Made by a program: the position numbers and the translations under genes. The notes under the pieces are model-generated. The model was not told the origin of the DNA and searched no databases. It worked only from the letters and a program-made list of their open reading frames with translations. Positions 51,569 through 60,345 of a DNA stretch of 64,000 nt are shown here, one piece after another (position 1 is the stretch's first letter; each line of letters starts with the position of its first letter). The DNA lies in NCBI RefSeq assembly GCF_014297575.1, contig NZ_CP060412.1:1426001-1490000 (forward strand), written 5' to 3'. This stretch comes from Dyella telluris (GTDB lineage: Bacteria; Pseudomonadota; Gammaproteobacteria; Xanthomonadales; Rhodanobacteraceae).

Positions 51569-52216
51569 ATGAGCACTTCCGTCAGCAGCCGCGCTGCCCT
51601 CATCCTGGTCGATGTGCAACCGGACTTCATGCCCGGCGGCGCACTGGCCTGCCATGAAGGCGACGCCATCGTGCCCGGCATCGACCAGCTGCTGAAACGC
51701 GACATCTTCCCTTATGTCGTGGCCACGCAGGACTGGCATCCGGCCGACCACGTTTCATTCACCACTTCGCATCCCGGTCGCGAGCCGTTCGAACGCATTC
51801 CGCTGTACGGCCACGCCCAGACACTGTGGCCGCCGCATTGCGTGCAGGATACGCCCGGCGCGGAACTGCATCCGGCCATCGACTGGTCGCATCTGGACAC
51901 GGTGATCCGCAAGGGCGACGACCCCCGCGTGGATTCGTACAGCGGCTTTCGCGAGAACCATGGCCCGCACGGCAAACGACCCTCCACGCCGCTCCATGAG
52001 TGGCTGCGCGAACAGGGCGTGGACGAGGTTTACGTGTGCGGACTGGCGCGTGACGTGTGCGTGCTGTGGACGGCACAGGACGCTGTGGACCTGGGTTACC
52101 GCACGCACGTGCTGTGGGACCTGACGCGCCCGGTCTCGCCGGAGACGGACATCCCCACGCGCCTGCGTTTCGAAAACCTGGGCGTGCGGGTGATCGAGTC
52201 GTCCGCGCTGGCCTGA
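51569..52216 (+). CDS. pncA: Nicotinamidase
   Basis: A 215-aa isochorismatase-fold amidase that turns nicotinamide into nicotinate for NAD salvage. The catalytic triad is visible: Asp15 (ILVDVQPDF), Lys115 (VIRKGDD) and Cys164 (LARDVCVLW). Metal-site pattern DWHPADHVSF is typical of PncA. It would recycle nicotinamide made by NAD-consuming enzymes, possibly including the TIR protein at 18753. Confidence 0.95.
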   Translation: MSTSVSSRAALILVDVQPDFMPGGALACHEGDAIVPGIDQLLKRDIFPYVVATQDWHPADHVSFTTSHPGREPFERIPLYGHAQTLWPPHCVQDTPGAELHPAIDWSHLDTVIRKGDDPRVDSYSGFRENHGPHGKRPSTPLHEWLREQGVDEVYVCGLARDVCVLWTAQDAVDLGYRTHVLWDLTRPVSPETDIPTRLRFENLGVRVIESSALA

Positions 52217-52223
52217 GCCAGCG

Positions 52224-52412
52224 TCAGCCATCGTTCTCGGTGGCGACGCTCACCTGCGGGTCACCGTCCTCATCGACGCTTACGCTGATATCGATGGGCC
52301 GGCAGCAGACCTGGCAGTCTTCGTAGTAACGCTGGCTGTCGACGGAGCCATCGACGAGTATCTCGATGGCTTCGCCGCAGTAGGGGCAATGGATGAGGAT
52401 GGGTTCGAGCAT
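52224..52412 (-). CDS. CPXCG-motif Cys-rich small protein
   Basis: A 62-aa protein with [14 protein letters not shown] and [12 protein letters not shown], i.e. two Cys pairs of a zinc ribbon, matching the family named for its CPXCG motif. Function unknown. It converges on pncA and shares no operon. Confidence 0.85.
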   Translation of the reverse strand: MLEPILIHCPYCGEAIEILVDGSVDSQRYYEDCQVCCRPIDISVSVDEDGDPQVSVATENDG

Positions 52413-52444
52413 GATGCCCTCGCCGACTCACATCGGCCGGTCGC

Positions 52445-52867
52445 TCAGCGCTTGGCCAGCGACAGCGACGAACCCCACTTGTTGACCTGCACCACGGTGC
52501 TTTCACCCGCGGCCAGGTTGGTGTCCACGTGTGCATCGCTGCTCACCGTGTGGCACGCACCGGAGTTGCGCAGCGACACGGTGTGCGCACCGCTGGGCAC
52601 GTAGAGCGTGGCCTGCTCGCCGGTTTCCAGCTGCGCGGCGAACTTGTCGTCGACCATCACCTGGCTGGAGCAGCCGCCGCCGAAATAGCCGTTGGCGCGC
52701 ACGATCTGGAGCGTGGCATTGCCATCGCCCGGTGCCTGGTAGAGGAACTGGCGATTGGACACGACGTCCTTGATGACCTTGTCATGGTCGTTGGTCACGC
52801 CGCAGCCGGTCAGGGCCACCATGGCCACCAGCACTGCCGCCGCCGCTGCGTTCTGCATGATCTTCAT
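52445..52867 (-). CDS. Predicted lipoprotein
   Basis: A 140-aa protein with a signal ending in the lipobox LTGC (Cys22). The mature part has three further Cys residues and beta-rich sequence (GYFGGGCSSQVMVDD, ATLYVPSGAHTVSLRN). The ATG at 52867 is used; a GTG codon just before it is the alternative. Function unknown. Confidence 0.72.
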   Translation of the reverse strand: MKIMQNAAAAAVLVAMVALTGCGVTNDHDKVIKDVVSNRQFLYQAPGDGNATLQIVRANGYFGGGCSSQVMVDDKFAAQLETGEQATLYVPSGAHTVSLRNSGACHTVSSDAHVDTNLAAGESTVVQVNKWGSSLSLAKR

Positions 52868-52941
52868 CACCGGACTCCACCTTGGATAGTTAGCTTTTTG
52901 AGCATCGCGAACACGCGATCAATCAGTTGTGAATCGTACGC

Positions 52942-53400
52942 TCAGGACAGGGGTGGTTCCCATGCCGAAGGGCACAGGATGCGAAACCAGCCCTCGCGCG
53001 CCGTGCGGCGGGCCAATTGCAGCACCGCCTTGTCCTTGCTGAGCAGCTCCTGCGCCCCGGCCGCCAGCGCCAGCTCCAGGAACTTCTGGTCGTCCGGGTC
53101 GGCACAGCGGGGCAGCCGGATGTCCGGGTGCAGCGCCAGCGCCTCCGTCGGCAGCAGGGTTACCCAGCGGTCGAATTCGGCGGCCGCGCCCTCTTGGGCG
53201 GCTTGATCCAGCCCGAATGCGGGATAAGTCAGTACGGTCAGCCATTCCGCCCGGCAGGGCTCGTCCACCACCGCGACGACCGCGCCCCGCACCAACGCAT
53301 CCATAAGGCGGGCACAGGCGGGATCTCGGAATACGAACAGGTCGAGCGCGACGTTGGTATCGAGGACAAGCCGGGGAACGGGAACAGGCATGGCACGCAT
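52942..53400 (-). CDS. PIN-domain protein (putative toxin component, no antitoxin seen)
   Basis: A 152-aa PIN-domain protein (VapC/PilT-N fold): first acidic residue in LVLDTNVALDLFVF, Glu in CRAEWLTVLTYP, and Asp in CADPDDQKFLELAL. These residues form the metal site of the RNase. The neighbouring frames do not look like a VapB or other antitoxin, so it is solitary. Confidence 0.82.
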   Translation of the reverse strand: MRAMPVPVPRLVLDTNVALDLFVFRDPACARLMDALVRGAVVAVVDEPCRAEWLTVLTYPAFGLDQAAQEGAAAEFDRWVTLLPTEALALHPDIRLPRCADPDDQKFLELALAAGAQELLSKDKAVLQLARRTAREGWFRILCPSAWEPPLS

Positions 53401-53452
53401 GGTGGCATAGCCGGTCGGCTAAAATGCGCTTTCCGACACGTGGATTGCCGAC

Positions 53453-53725
53453 ATGACCGAACGCCTCTTCGACGATTACTCCGTCCGCGCCACGGCGATT
53501 GCCGAAGGATCGCGCTACAGCGCCTGCCTGGTGGTCACGCCGCGTGCGCGCCACGGTTTCCCCGTGTATTTCGCCGTGTGCGAAAACCGCAGCTTCCGTG
53601 AGCAGGCGCTGGCCGAAGCCGCCGCCGAGAAAACCCTGGGCGCCATCGAATCGCTGGAAGAGGACGGCACGCCGGTATTTCCCGAGGGCTACACCGGCTT
53701 TGACGACGAACCACCCGCAGCATGA
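53453..53725 (+). CDS. Hypothetical small protein upstream of a metallopeptidase
   Basis: A 90-aa soluble acidic protein starting MTERLFDDYSVRATA, with CENRSFREQALAEAAAEKTL and a C-terminal FPEGYTGFDDEPP. The stop overlaps the next gene's ATG by four bases (ATGA), so it is a real coupled gene. It is divergent from the PIN gene. Family not recognised with certainty. Confidence 0.72.
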   Translation: MTERLFDDYSVRATAIAEGSRYSACLVVTPRARHGFPVYFAVCENRSFREQALAEAAAEKTLGAIESLEEDGTPVFPEGYTGFDDEPPAA

Positions 53726-54228
53726 TTCCGCTGAAGTACCTCGGCGGCTACCCGCCCGCCGTGCTGGACAAGGTGCGCCAACTCATCGACCGTGATGAAC
53801 TTGGCGATTACCTGCAAAAGCGTCACCCGGGTCGCCACGACGTCCAGAGCGACAAGGCGCTTTACGCCTATACCAACGCGCTGCGCCAGGAGCACCTGCG
53901 CAACGCGCCCGGCATCGACCGCGTGTGGTACGACAGCAAGCTCGACGTGATCAGCAAGGCGCTGGGCATGCACACGGCCATTTCGCACGTGCACGGCAGC
54001 CGGCTCAAGGCGCGCAAGGAAATCCGCATTGCCTCGCTGTTCCGCGACACGCCGCCGGAGTTCCTGCGGATGATCGTGGTGCACGAACTGGCCCACCTGA
54101 AGGAAGCCGAGCACAACAAGGCGTTCTACCAGCTGTGCCAGTACATGCAGCCGGACTACCACCAGCAGGAGTTCGACCTTCGTCTGTTCCTGACCTGGCG
54201 CGACCTTGCCGCAAGGTCGCCGCAGTAG
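53722..54228 (+). CDS. YgjP-like M48-type metallopeptidase
   Basis: A 168-aa protein with the zinc motif HELAHLKEAEHNKAFY (His121, Glu122, His125, with His131 as a likely third ligand), the YgjP-like (DUF45) signature. It is shorter than canonical YgjP (about 240 aa) at the N-terminus. Function unknown. Coupled to the upstream small gene. Confidence 0.88.
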   Translation: MIPLKYLGGYPPAVLDKVRQLIDRDELGDYLQKRHPGRHDVQSDKALYAYTNALRQEHLRNAPGIDRVWYDSKLDVISKALGMHTAISHVHGSRLKARKEIRIASLFRDTPPEFLRMIVVHELAHLKEAEHNKAFYQLCQYMQPDYHQQEFDLRLFLTWRDLAARSPQ

Positions 54229-54262
54229 AATCGACGCGCCCCTTCCCCGACCGGTAGCGCCC

Positions 54263-55174
54263 ATGCCCGTGTGGTTTCGCCAGTGGCTCAATCGCCCCCG
54301 CACCATCAGCATCGGCGGCCGGCCGTTCATCAGCGAGGGATTGACCCAACGCGTCTGGGACGACATCTACCACTTCGCACTCACCATCCGCTGGCCGACC
54401 TTTTTCGGCCTGGCAGCAGCGGTGTTCCTGACCGTCAATGCCCTGTTCGGCGTGCTTTACCAGCTGGGCGACCACGCCATTGCCAACCAGTTTCCCGCCG
54501 GTTTTCCCGGCGCGTTCTTCTTCAGCGTGGAAACACTGGCGACGGTGGGTTACGGCGACATGCATCCGCAGACGCTGTACGGGCATGTCGTGGCTACCGC
54601 GGAAATCTTCGTCGGCATGCTGAGCATCGCCCTGGTCACGGGCCTGGTGTTTGCCCGCTTCTCACGGCCGCGCGCCAAGATCATGTTCGCTGACCACCCA
54701 GTGATCCGGCTGGTGCATGGCAAGCGCACGCTGATGATCCGCGTGGCGAACGCCCGCCAGAACGCCATCGTGGAAGCCTCGGCCAAGCTGCACCTGCTGG
54801 TGCGCGAGAGTTCGCCGGAAGGCTTTCGCCTGCGCCGCATCCATGACGTTCCCCTGCTGCGCGACCGCCACCCGGTGTTCATGCTGAGCTGGAGCCTGAT
54901 GCACATCATCGATGAGCAAAGCCCGATGCATGGCATGAGCGAGGAAGACCTGGCGGCCACCGAGGCCACGCTCATGCTGAGCATCGAGGGAATCGACGAA
55001 ACCACCTCGCAATCCATGCTCGCCCGCCACCAGTGGAGTTGGCGCGAGTGGCGCTGGAACCATCGGTACATCGATCTGGTAAGCGACGACGAACAAGGCG
55101 TGAGCCATATCGATTACGGCGTCTTCCACCATGTGCTGCCGGTGGAAGACAACGAGGACACCGACCGCTTCTGA
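54263..55174 (+). CDS. Inward-rectifier-type potassium channel (KirBac)
   Basis: A 303-aa channel: two TM helices (about 48-70 and 105-130) around a pore with selectivity filter TVGYGD (Thr94-Asp99), then a cytoplasmic Kir domain (about 140-290; ANARQNAIVEASAKLHLLV, WSLMHIIDEQSPM). Prokaryotic Kir channels pass K+ in response to lipids or ligands. It starts 34 bp after the metallopeptidase gene. Confidence 0.94.
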   Translation: MPVWFRQWLNRPRTISIGGRPFISEGLTQRVWDDIYHFALTIRWPTFFGLAAAVFLTVNALFGVLYQLGDHAIANQFPAGFPGAFFFSVETLATVGYGDMHPQTLYGHVVATAEIFVGMLSIALVTGLVFARFSRPRAKIMFADHPVIRLVHGKRTLMIRVANARQNAIVEASAKLHLLVRESSPEGFRLRRIHDVPLLRDRHPVFMLSWSLMHIIDEQSPMHGMSEEDLAATEATLMLSIEGIDETTSQSMLARHQWSWREWRWNHRYIDLVSDDEQGVSHIDYGVFHHVLPVEDNEDTDRF

Positions 55175-55181
55175 GCCACCC

Positions 55182-56144
55182 TTACAGGGTCAGCAGCACC
55201 TTGCCGACGGCGGCGCGGCTTTCCAGATAGGCATGCGCCTGTGCGCCATCGCGCAGCGGATAGCGCGCGGCGATACGCGGCGTGACCACGCCCTGGCGGA
55301 TCTGCTCGAACAAGGCCGCCGCACGTTCCCGGCGTACCTCGGCGCCCGTCAGCACGTTCCACAGGTCGCCGCCGGTGAGGGTGAGCGAGCGATCCATCAA
55401 CAGGCGGGGATCGACGGGATCGGGGTCACCCGCTGCCATGCCGTAGAACACCACCGTGCCGCCGATGCGCGCGGCCGCGAGGCTGTCCGGCAAGGTGCGC
55501 CCGACCGAGTCGTACACGACATTCGCGCCATGGCCGCCGGTCAGCGTGCGTGCAGCATCCACCCATTCCCCATAGCCCACTGCCGCATCGGCCCCGGCGG
55601 CAATCACGGCGTCCCGCTTGGCCTCGCTGGAGGCGATGCCGAGCACCACGACACCCAGCGCCTTGAGCATCTGCACCAGCAGCAAGCCCACGCCACCCGC
55701 CGCCGCATGCACCACGGCGACGTCGCCCCGGCGCGCCACAAAGCTGTCCGTTACCAGGTATTGCGCCGTCAGTCCCTGCAGCAGTACCGCGGCCGCCGTG
55801 TCGAAATCGATGTCGTCAGGCAGGGGAATCAGGCGATCGAGATCGACTGCCACCCGCTCGGCATTGGCGAGGGCCATATCGGCGAAGCCCACGCGTGTAC
55901 CCACGGGAAACCGCGTGTCCCCCGCGGCCGCCACCTCCACGACCCCCGCCCCCTCATAGCCCAGCACCCAGGGAGCCGCACCGCTCAGGTGATAGTTGCC
56001 GTTACGGCGGTAAACGTCGGCGAAATTGAGGCCAACGCTCTTCATTCGCACCACCACCTGACGGGGCCCGGGCTGCGGATCCGGGTGCTCTTTCCAGTGC
56101 AATACGTCGGCAGGGCCAAAGCGGTCGAAAGTCAGTGCGTGCAT
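55182..56144 (-). CDS. NADPH:quinone oxidoreductase (zinc-free MDR)
   Basis: A 320-aa protein of the Qor type: N-terminal LNFADVYRRNGNYHL, GYEGAGVVEVA, then the nucleotide fold VVHAAAGGVGLLLVQMLKAL and ASSEAKRDAV. Lacks zinc ligands. It probably reduces quinones or activated alkenes. It converges on the channel gene, 7 bp apart. Confidence 0.9.
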   Translation of the reverse strand: MHALTFDRFGPADVLHWKEHPDPQPGPRQVVVRMKSVGLNFADVYRRNGNYHLSGAAPWVLGYEGAGVVEVAAAGDTRFPVGTRVGFADMALANAERVAVDLDRLIPLPDDIDFDTAAAVLLQGLTAQYLVTDSFVARRGDVAVVHAAAGGVGLLLVQMLKALGVVVLGIASSEAKRDAVIAAGADAAVGYGEWVDAARTLTGGHGANVVYDSVGRTLPDSLAAARIGGTVVFYGMAAGDPDPVDPRLLMDRSLTLTGGDLWNVLTGAEVRRERAAALFEQIRQGVVTPRIAARYPLRDGAQAHAYLESRAAVGKVLLTL

Positions 56145-56337
56145 GGGTCTGTCCCGAGGGTTCGGCAAAGAATGGCAGATTTATCAGTGGGATCGCTCGC
56201 CTGGCGAGGTGCGTGCGTGACGGTCCTGTCAGTTTTTCCTTACGTGAAGCTGTACTTTTGGTCAACGTGGTGCAAAATCACGCGTTATTCACCTCCGTTG
56301 ACCGGCCGTCTCGGCCACTGTTCAGGGAGTCAAAACC

Positions 56338-57258
56338 ATGCAGCGTACGTTCGTCGTGGGATGTCCACGATCCGGGACCACCATCGTCCAGGCCTTGCTG
56401 GCGCGCCACCCTTCGATCTACACGCTGCCGGAAACCGCGTTCTTCGAGCAACTGCACGGCGACCTGGCATGGCGCTGGGGCGACACGGGCACGCAGCCGA
56501 GCCGCCGGCGCTGGCGCCAGTCCCTGGGAATGACCCGCCGCCACGTGCGCGAGACCTTCGCCGCGCTGCACCTGCAGCTGACCGGCACCCAGGCATCCCG
56601 CCCCGCTGCGTATCACTGGCGCGCACTGTCCCGTCAGTTCCTGGAACTGCTGGACCGTTCTGCAGCCACATCACAACGTTCGATGTGGCTGGAGAAGACC
56701 CCCAACCACCTGCTCTACATCCCCGAGATCGAATCACTGGCACCGGACGCCCGTTTCGTCCACGTGGTGCGCCGGGGGATGGACGTACTGGCGTCGCTGG
56801 CCGACGTCTATCTCCGCTTCGAGAACGATGACGCCTTCGGCGGCGGCACCGTGCACTGGGCACGGCGCTGGAATCGCGCCATGGACATCCATGGCCAGCA
56901 CGTGGGCCGCGCCAACCACCATTTCATCTTCCTGGAAGACCTGGTGCGCCAGCCCGACCATGAGTGGGCCCGCCTGTGTGCGTTCCTGGGCCTGCCGCCG
57001 GATGCGCCGCTGGAAAGCGCCTGCCAGCAGTCCATTGCCAACCTGAAAGACGAACCCTGGAAGGTATCGGCCATCGAAGGCCAGGTGCGCGAGGCCGACC
57101 GCAAGGTGGACGGCCTGTTCGGCCCCAAGCTGCAGCGCTGGCTGCACGACCGCCTCGCCTCCTACGACGACCTGCGCGAGCAATGCATGGCCAGCCGCAT
57201 TCGTCCTTCACTACGCGTGGTGAAAACCCGCGACCTGCAGGTGGCCGGAGGGGGCTGA
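56338..57258 (+). CDS. Sulfotransferase (stand-alone)
   Basis: A 306-aa protein with the PAPS-binding P-loop-like CPRSGTT (Cys9-Thr15) at the N-terminus and FVHVVRRGMDVLASL as the 3'-phosphate-binding region. It lacks TPRs, unlike the other sulfotransferases in this cluster. The acceptor is unknown. It opens a cluster of four sulfotransferase genes. Confidence 0.88.
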   Translation: MQRTFVVGCPRSGTTIVQALLARHPSIYTLPETAFFEQLHGDLAWRWGDTGTQPSRRRWRQSLGMTRRHVRETFAALHLQLTGTQASRPAAYHWRALSRQFLELLDRSAATSQRSMWLEKTPNHLLYIPEIESLAPDARFVHVVRRGMDVLASLADVYLRFENDDAFGGGTVHWARRWNRAMDIHGQHVGRANHHFIFLEDLVRQPDHEWARLCAFLGLPPDAPLESACQQSIANLKDEPWKVSAIEGQVREADRKVDGLFGPKLQRWLHDRLASYDDLREQCMASRIRPSLRVVKTRDLQVAGGG

Positions 57259-57281
57259 ACCCGCCCCGGCATGGCCGCGGC

Positions 57282-58607
57282 TCAGGCGCCGCGGACGGGC
57301 ACCTCGGTGGCGCGGTTGAAGTCGCCGATGGCCTCGACCAGTTCGGTCACGGCGACACGCTCCACTTCCGTCAAATCGGGATTCCAGCTGTCCAGGATCA
57401 CCACCACGCGGGTGCGGTCGCTACGATTCCACGCCTCGTGCTCGTAGGTGTCGTCGAAGGTGACGCAGCGACCTTCCTTCCACTCATGCAGCTCGCCGCC
57501 GACATTGATGGCGCAGTCCGGTGGCACGATCAGCGGCAGGTGCGTCACCAGGCGCGTGTTGGTCACGCCACGGTGCGGCAGGATGTGGGTGCCAGGACGC
57601 AACACGGAGAACAGCGTCTCCGGCGCATGATCGCGGATGCGCACCAGCGGAATGCGTTCGAGAATGGCCGAGGTACGCGGGCAGCGCGCATGGTGCTCGT
57701 CGAAGCGATCGCCATGGCGATAGAAGAAATAGCCATCCCAGGCGGCCGGCTGTGCACCCGAAGAACTCAGGTGCCCCTTCAGCTCCTCGGCCGTCTGATT
57801 GCCAAGGAAGGGCAGCAACGGCTGGTTTTCAGCCAGCACGGCCTGCAACTCCTCGCGGATCACATCGGTAGCCGTCTCCAGCTCCGCCTGCCACGGAAAA
57901 CGCTCCGTGCCGTAGTAAGGCTGGCTGGGCACGCCCGGGAAATACAGGAATTTCGGCTTCTGCCGGGGGTCCGGCAGATTGGCGGGGCGTTCACCCAGAT
58001 AGATCGCCAGGCACTCCTCCACACGCGACAGCTCCGCGCGTCCGTGGCGCTGGCGCAGCGGCTCCAGTACGGCATCGAACAGGCCACGCCGGCCGGCATC
58101 GATGAAGCGTATCGCGTGCTGTACCGACTGACGAAGCCCCGGCGCAGTGGTGTTGTCACTCATCCAGCGCCCGTGCGCCTGTGCCGAATTGACCGCGCCG
58201 AAATAGGCGAGCAGTGCGCGATGCGTGTCGCCCAGCTGTTCCAGCGCCAGGCCAAGGCGCAGTCGCGCCACGAACATGTCCGGTGCGGCATCCACGCACG
58301 CACGCAGGCTCTGGACCGCCCCATGCAGGTCGCCCATCGCGCTCTGCACCACGCCACGCTGGTGCAGCAAGTCGGGGCGGCCGGGATGCAGTCCGACCGC
58401 GTCATTGAGCATGGCCAGTGCGCGACCGGCATCACCCCGGGCCATGTGCCGGCTGGCGACGAACTGCAGTGCCTCGGCATCGTCGGGCACCTGCTCCAGC
58501 AAGCGCGCAAAGTACTGCTCGGCCAGCGCCGCGTCCCCTTGCCGCAATCCGTTCAGCGCCATTTCGCGCAACGCGGACACTGCCACTCCCACCCCGCTAT
58601 TCATCAT
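57282..58607 (-). CDS. TPR-linked aspartyl/asparaginyl beta-hydroxylase
   Basis: A 441-aa protein. Residues about 1-150 contain several TPR helices (AEQYFARLLEQVPDDAEAL, GDLHGAVQSLRACVDAAPD). The C-terminal part is a 2-oxoglutarate/Fe(II) hydroxylase of the Asp/Asn beta-hydroxylase family with His345 in PHRGVTNTRLVTHLPLIVP, His390 in YEHEAWN and RTRVVVILDSWNP. It probably hydroxylates Asp or Asn residues of a protein or peptide bound by the TPRs. It is divergent from the two TPR-sulfotransferase genes (157 bp shared promoter region). A second ATG at 58604 is possible. Confidence 0.9.
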   Translation of the reverse strand: MMNSGVGVAVSALREMALNGLRQGDAALAEQYFARLLEQVPDDAEALQFVASRHMARGDAGRALAMLNDAVGLHPGRPDLLHQRGVVQSAMGDLHGAVQSLRACVDAAPDMFVARLRLGLALEQLGDTHRALLAYFGAVNSAQAHGRWMSDNTTAPGLRQSVQHAIRFIDAGRRGLFDAVLEPLRQRHGRAELSRVEECLAIYLGERPANLPDPRQKPKFLYFPGVPSQPYYGTERFPWQAELETATDVIREELQAVLAENQPLLPFLGNQTAEELKGHLSSSGAQPAAWDGYFFYRHGDRFDEHHARCPRTSAILERIPLVRIRDHAPETLFSVLRPGTHILPHRGVTNTRLVTHLPLIVPPDCAINVGGELHEWKEGRCVTFDDTYEHEAWNRSDRTRVVVILDSWNPDLTEVERVAVTELVEAIGDFNRATEVPVRGA

Positions 58608-58764
58608 TGCTCCCACCGCTTGCGACAAGCCTGTAGCCAACCGGGCGCCACGGTCCCCACCGCGGCGCATATGGGCATAATAGACGTGTTTTGACGGGCC
58701 GCACGCGCTTTTTTTCGTCAGCCGGAGGACGTGCGGCGGAGGTCATCCCTGAATCGGGTCACTG

Positions 58765-60345
58765 ATGAATTCGCGACTGCAAGGCTTGGGGCCATCGGCC
58801 ACCCAACACGTGATGATGGCCGCCCAGGCGCTGGACGCCGGGCGCGCCGACGAGGCGGACCGCCAGCTCGAGCGCGTCCTCACGGCCTATCCCGACCATC
58901 CTGAAGTGCTACGCATGAAGGCGGGCATCCTGAGCCTGCGAGGGCAGCACCACGACGCCGTGCGGCTGATGCAGCGCGCCCTGGTGCACCGGCCGAACGA
59001 CGCGCTCTATCACAACACGCTGGGCTCGCTGTTCGGCAACGCCGGTGACTACGAGGGCGCGATCGTCGCCCTGCGCCGCACTTGCGAGCTCGATCCGCGA
59101 CTGGCGATGGCCTGGTACAACCTCGGCGTCATGCTCACCAAATCGGTGCGCAACGACGAGGCGGCCGAGGCGCTGCAACGCGCGGTGGCGCTGGCGCCCG
59201 ACCACATCGGCGCACGCGCCCTGCTGGCCGACCTGCTGCGCACGCGCGGCGACGTCGATGCGGCCGCCACGGAATACCGTCGCTTGCTGGCCGCTCGCCC
59301 GACCTTCGGGCTGGCCTGGTGGGGCCTGGCCGACCTGCGCACCCGACGCTTCGATGCCGCCGACATCGCCAGCATGCAGTCCGCACTGAAGCGAGCCGAT
59401 GCGACCGAGCAGGACCGCATCACGATGGGCTTTGCGCTCGCCAAGGCATTGGACGACGAGGGTGACTATGCCCGCGCCCTGGACGCACTGGCCCAGGCCA
59501 ACGCCATCGCGCGTCGTTACCAGGCGTGGGACGCACCGCGGTTTTCCACCGGCATCGGCTCGATCTCCGACGCGTTCGAACCACCGCCGACAGGCAGCGC
59601 GAAACCGCAGGGCAGCGAGGTGATCTTCATCGTCAGCCTGCCCCGCTCCGGCTCGACGCTGGTCGAACAGATCCTGGCCTCGCATTCGTCGGTGGAAGGC
59701 GCCGGCGAACTGCCGGACCTGCCGCGCGTGCTTGCCGAGGAAACCCAGCGACTGGGTGGCAAGCCCATTCCGCAGTGGGCGCGCGAAGCCACGCCCGACG
59801 ACTGGCAGCGACTGGGCCAGCGCTATCTGGATCGCACCGCGCGCTGGCGCAGCGAGCGTCCCGTCTTTACCGACAAGCTTCCCAACAACTGGATCTATAT
59901 CGGCGCGATCCGCGCGATGCTGCCGGGCGCGCGTGTGGTGGTCGTGCGGCGCGATCCGCTGGAAACCTGCTTCTCCTGCTATCGGCAACCCTTGGACGCC
60001 AGCAACGGCTACAGCCGCAGCTTCGGTGACCTGGCCAGCTTCTGGCGTGACTTCGACCGCAGCGTGGCACGCAGCGCGGCGCTTCATCCGGGCCATGTGC
60101 GCGAGCACAGCTACGAGGCCATGGTGGCCGATCCCGAAACGCAGATCCGCGAGCTGCTGGCCTTCTGCGGGTTGCCGTTCGAAGAAGCCTGCGTGAACTT
60201 CCACCAGAACCAGCGCGTGGTGCGCTCGCCCAGCGCCACCCAGGTGCGCCAGCCGATGCGCAGCGATACCGCACGATCACAACGCTATGGCGCGCTGCTG
60301 AACCCGCTGCGCGCAGCCCTGGGCCTGCCGGACAGCCCGGGATGA
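58765..60345 (+). CDS. TPR-sulfotransferase
   Basis: A 526-aa protein: N-terminal TPR array (about 15-240; e.g. AGDYEGAIVALRRTCELDPRL, AVALAPDHIGARALLADLL) and a C-terminal sulfotransferase domain with PAPS motif LPRSGSTLVEQ (Pro293-Thr298) and VVVVRRDPLETCFSCYR. The TPRs suggest recognition of a protein substrate. Its stop and the next start overlap (ATGA), so the two TPR-sulfotransferases are coupled. Confidence 0.92.
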   Translation: MNSRLQGLGPSATQHVMMAAQALDAGRADEADRQLERVLTAYPDHPEVLRMKAGILSLRGQHHDAVRLMQRALVHRPNDALYHNTLGSLFGNAGDYEGAIVALRRTCELDPRLAMAWYNLGVMLTKSVRNDEAAEALQRAVALAPDHIGARALLADLLRTRGDVDAAATEYRRLLAARPTFGLAWWGLADLRTRRFDAADIASMQSALKRADATEQDRITMGFALAKALDDEGDYARALDALAQANAIARRYQAWDAPRFSTGIGSISDAFEPPPTGSAKPQGSEVIFIVSLPRSGSTLVEQILASHSSVEGAGELPDLPRVLAEETQRLGGKPIPQWAREATPDDWQRLGQRYLDRTARWRSERPVFTDKLPNNWIYIGAIRAMLPGARVVVVRRDPLETCFSCYRQPLDASNGYSRSFGDLASFWRDFDRSVARSAALHPGHVREHSYEAMVADPETQIRELLAFCGLPFEEACVNFHQNQRVVRSPSATQVRQPMRSDTARSQRYGALLNPLRAALGLPDSPG

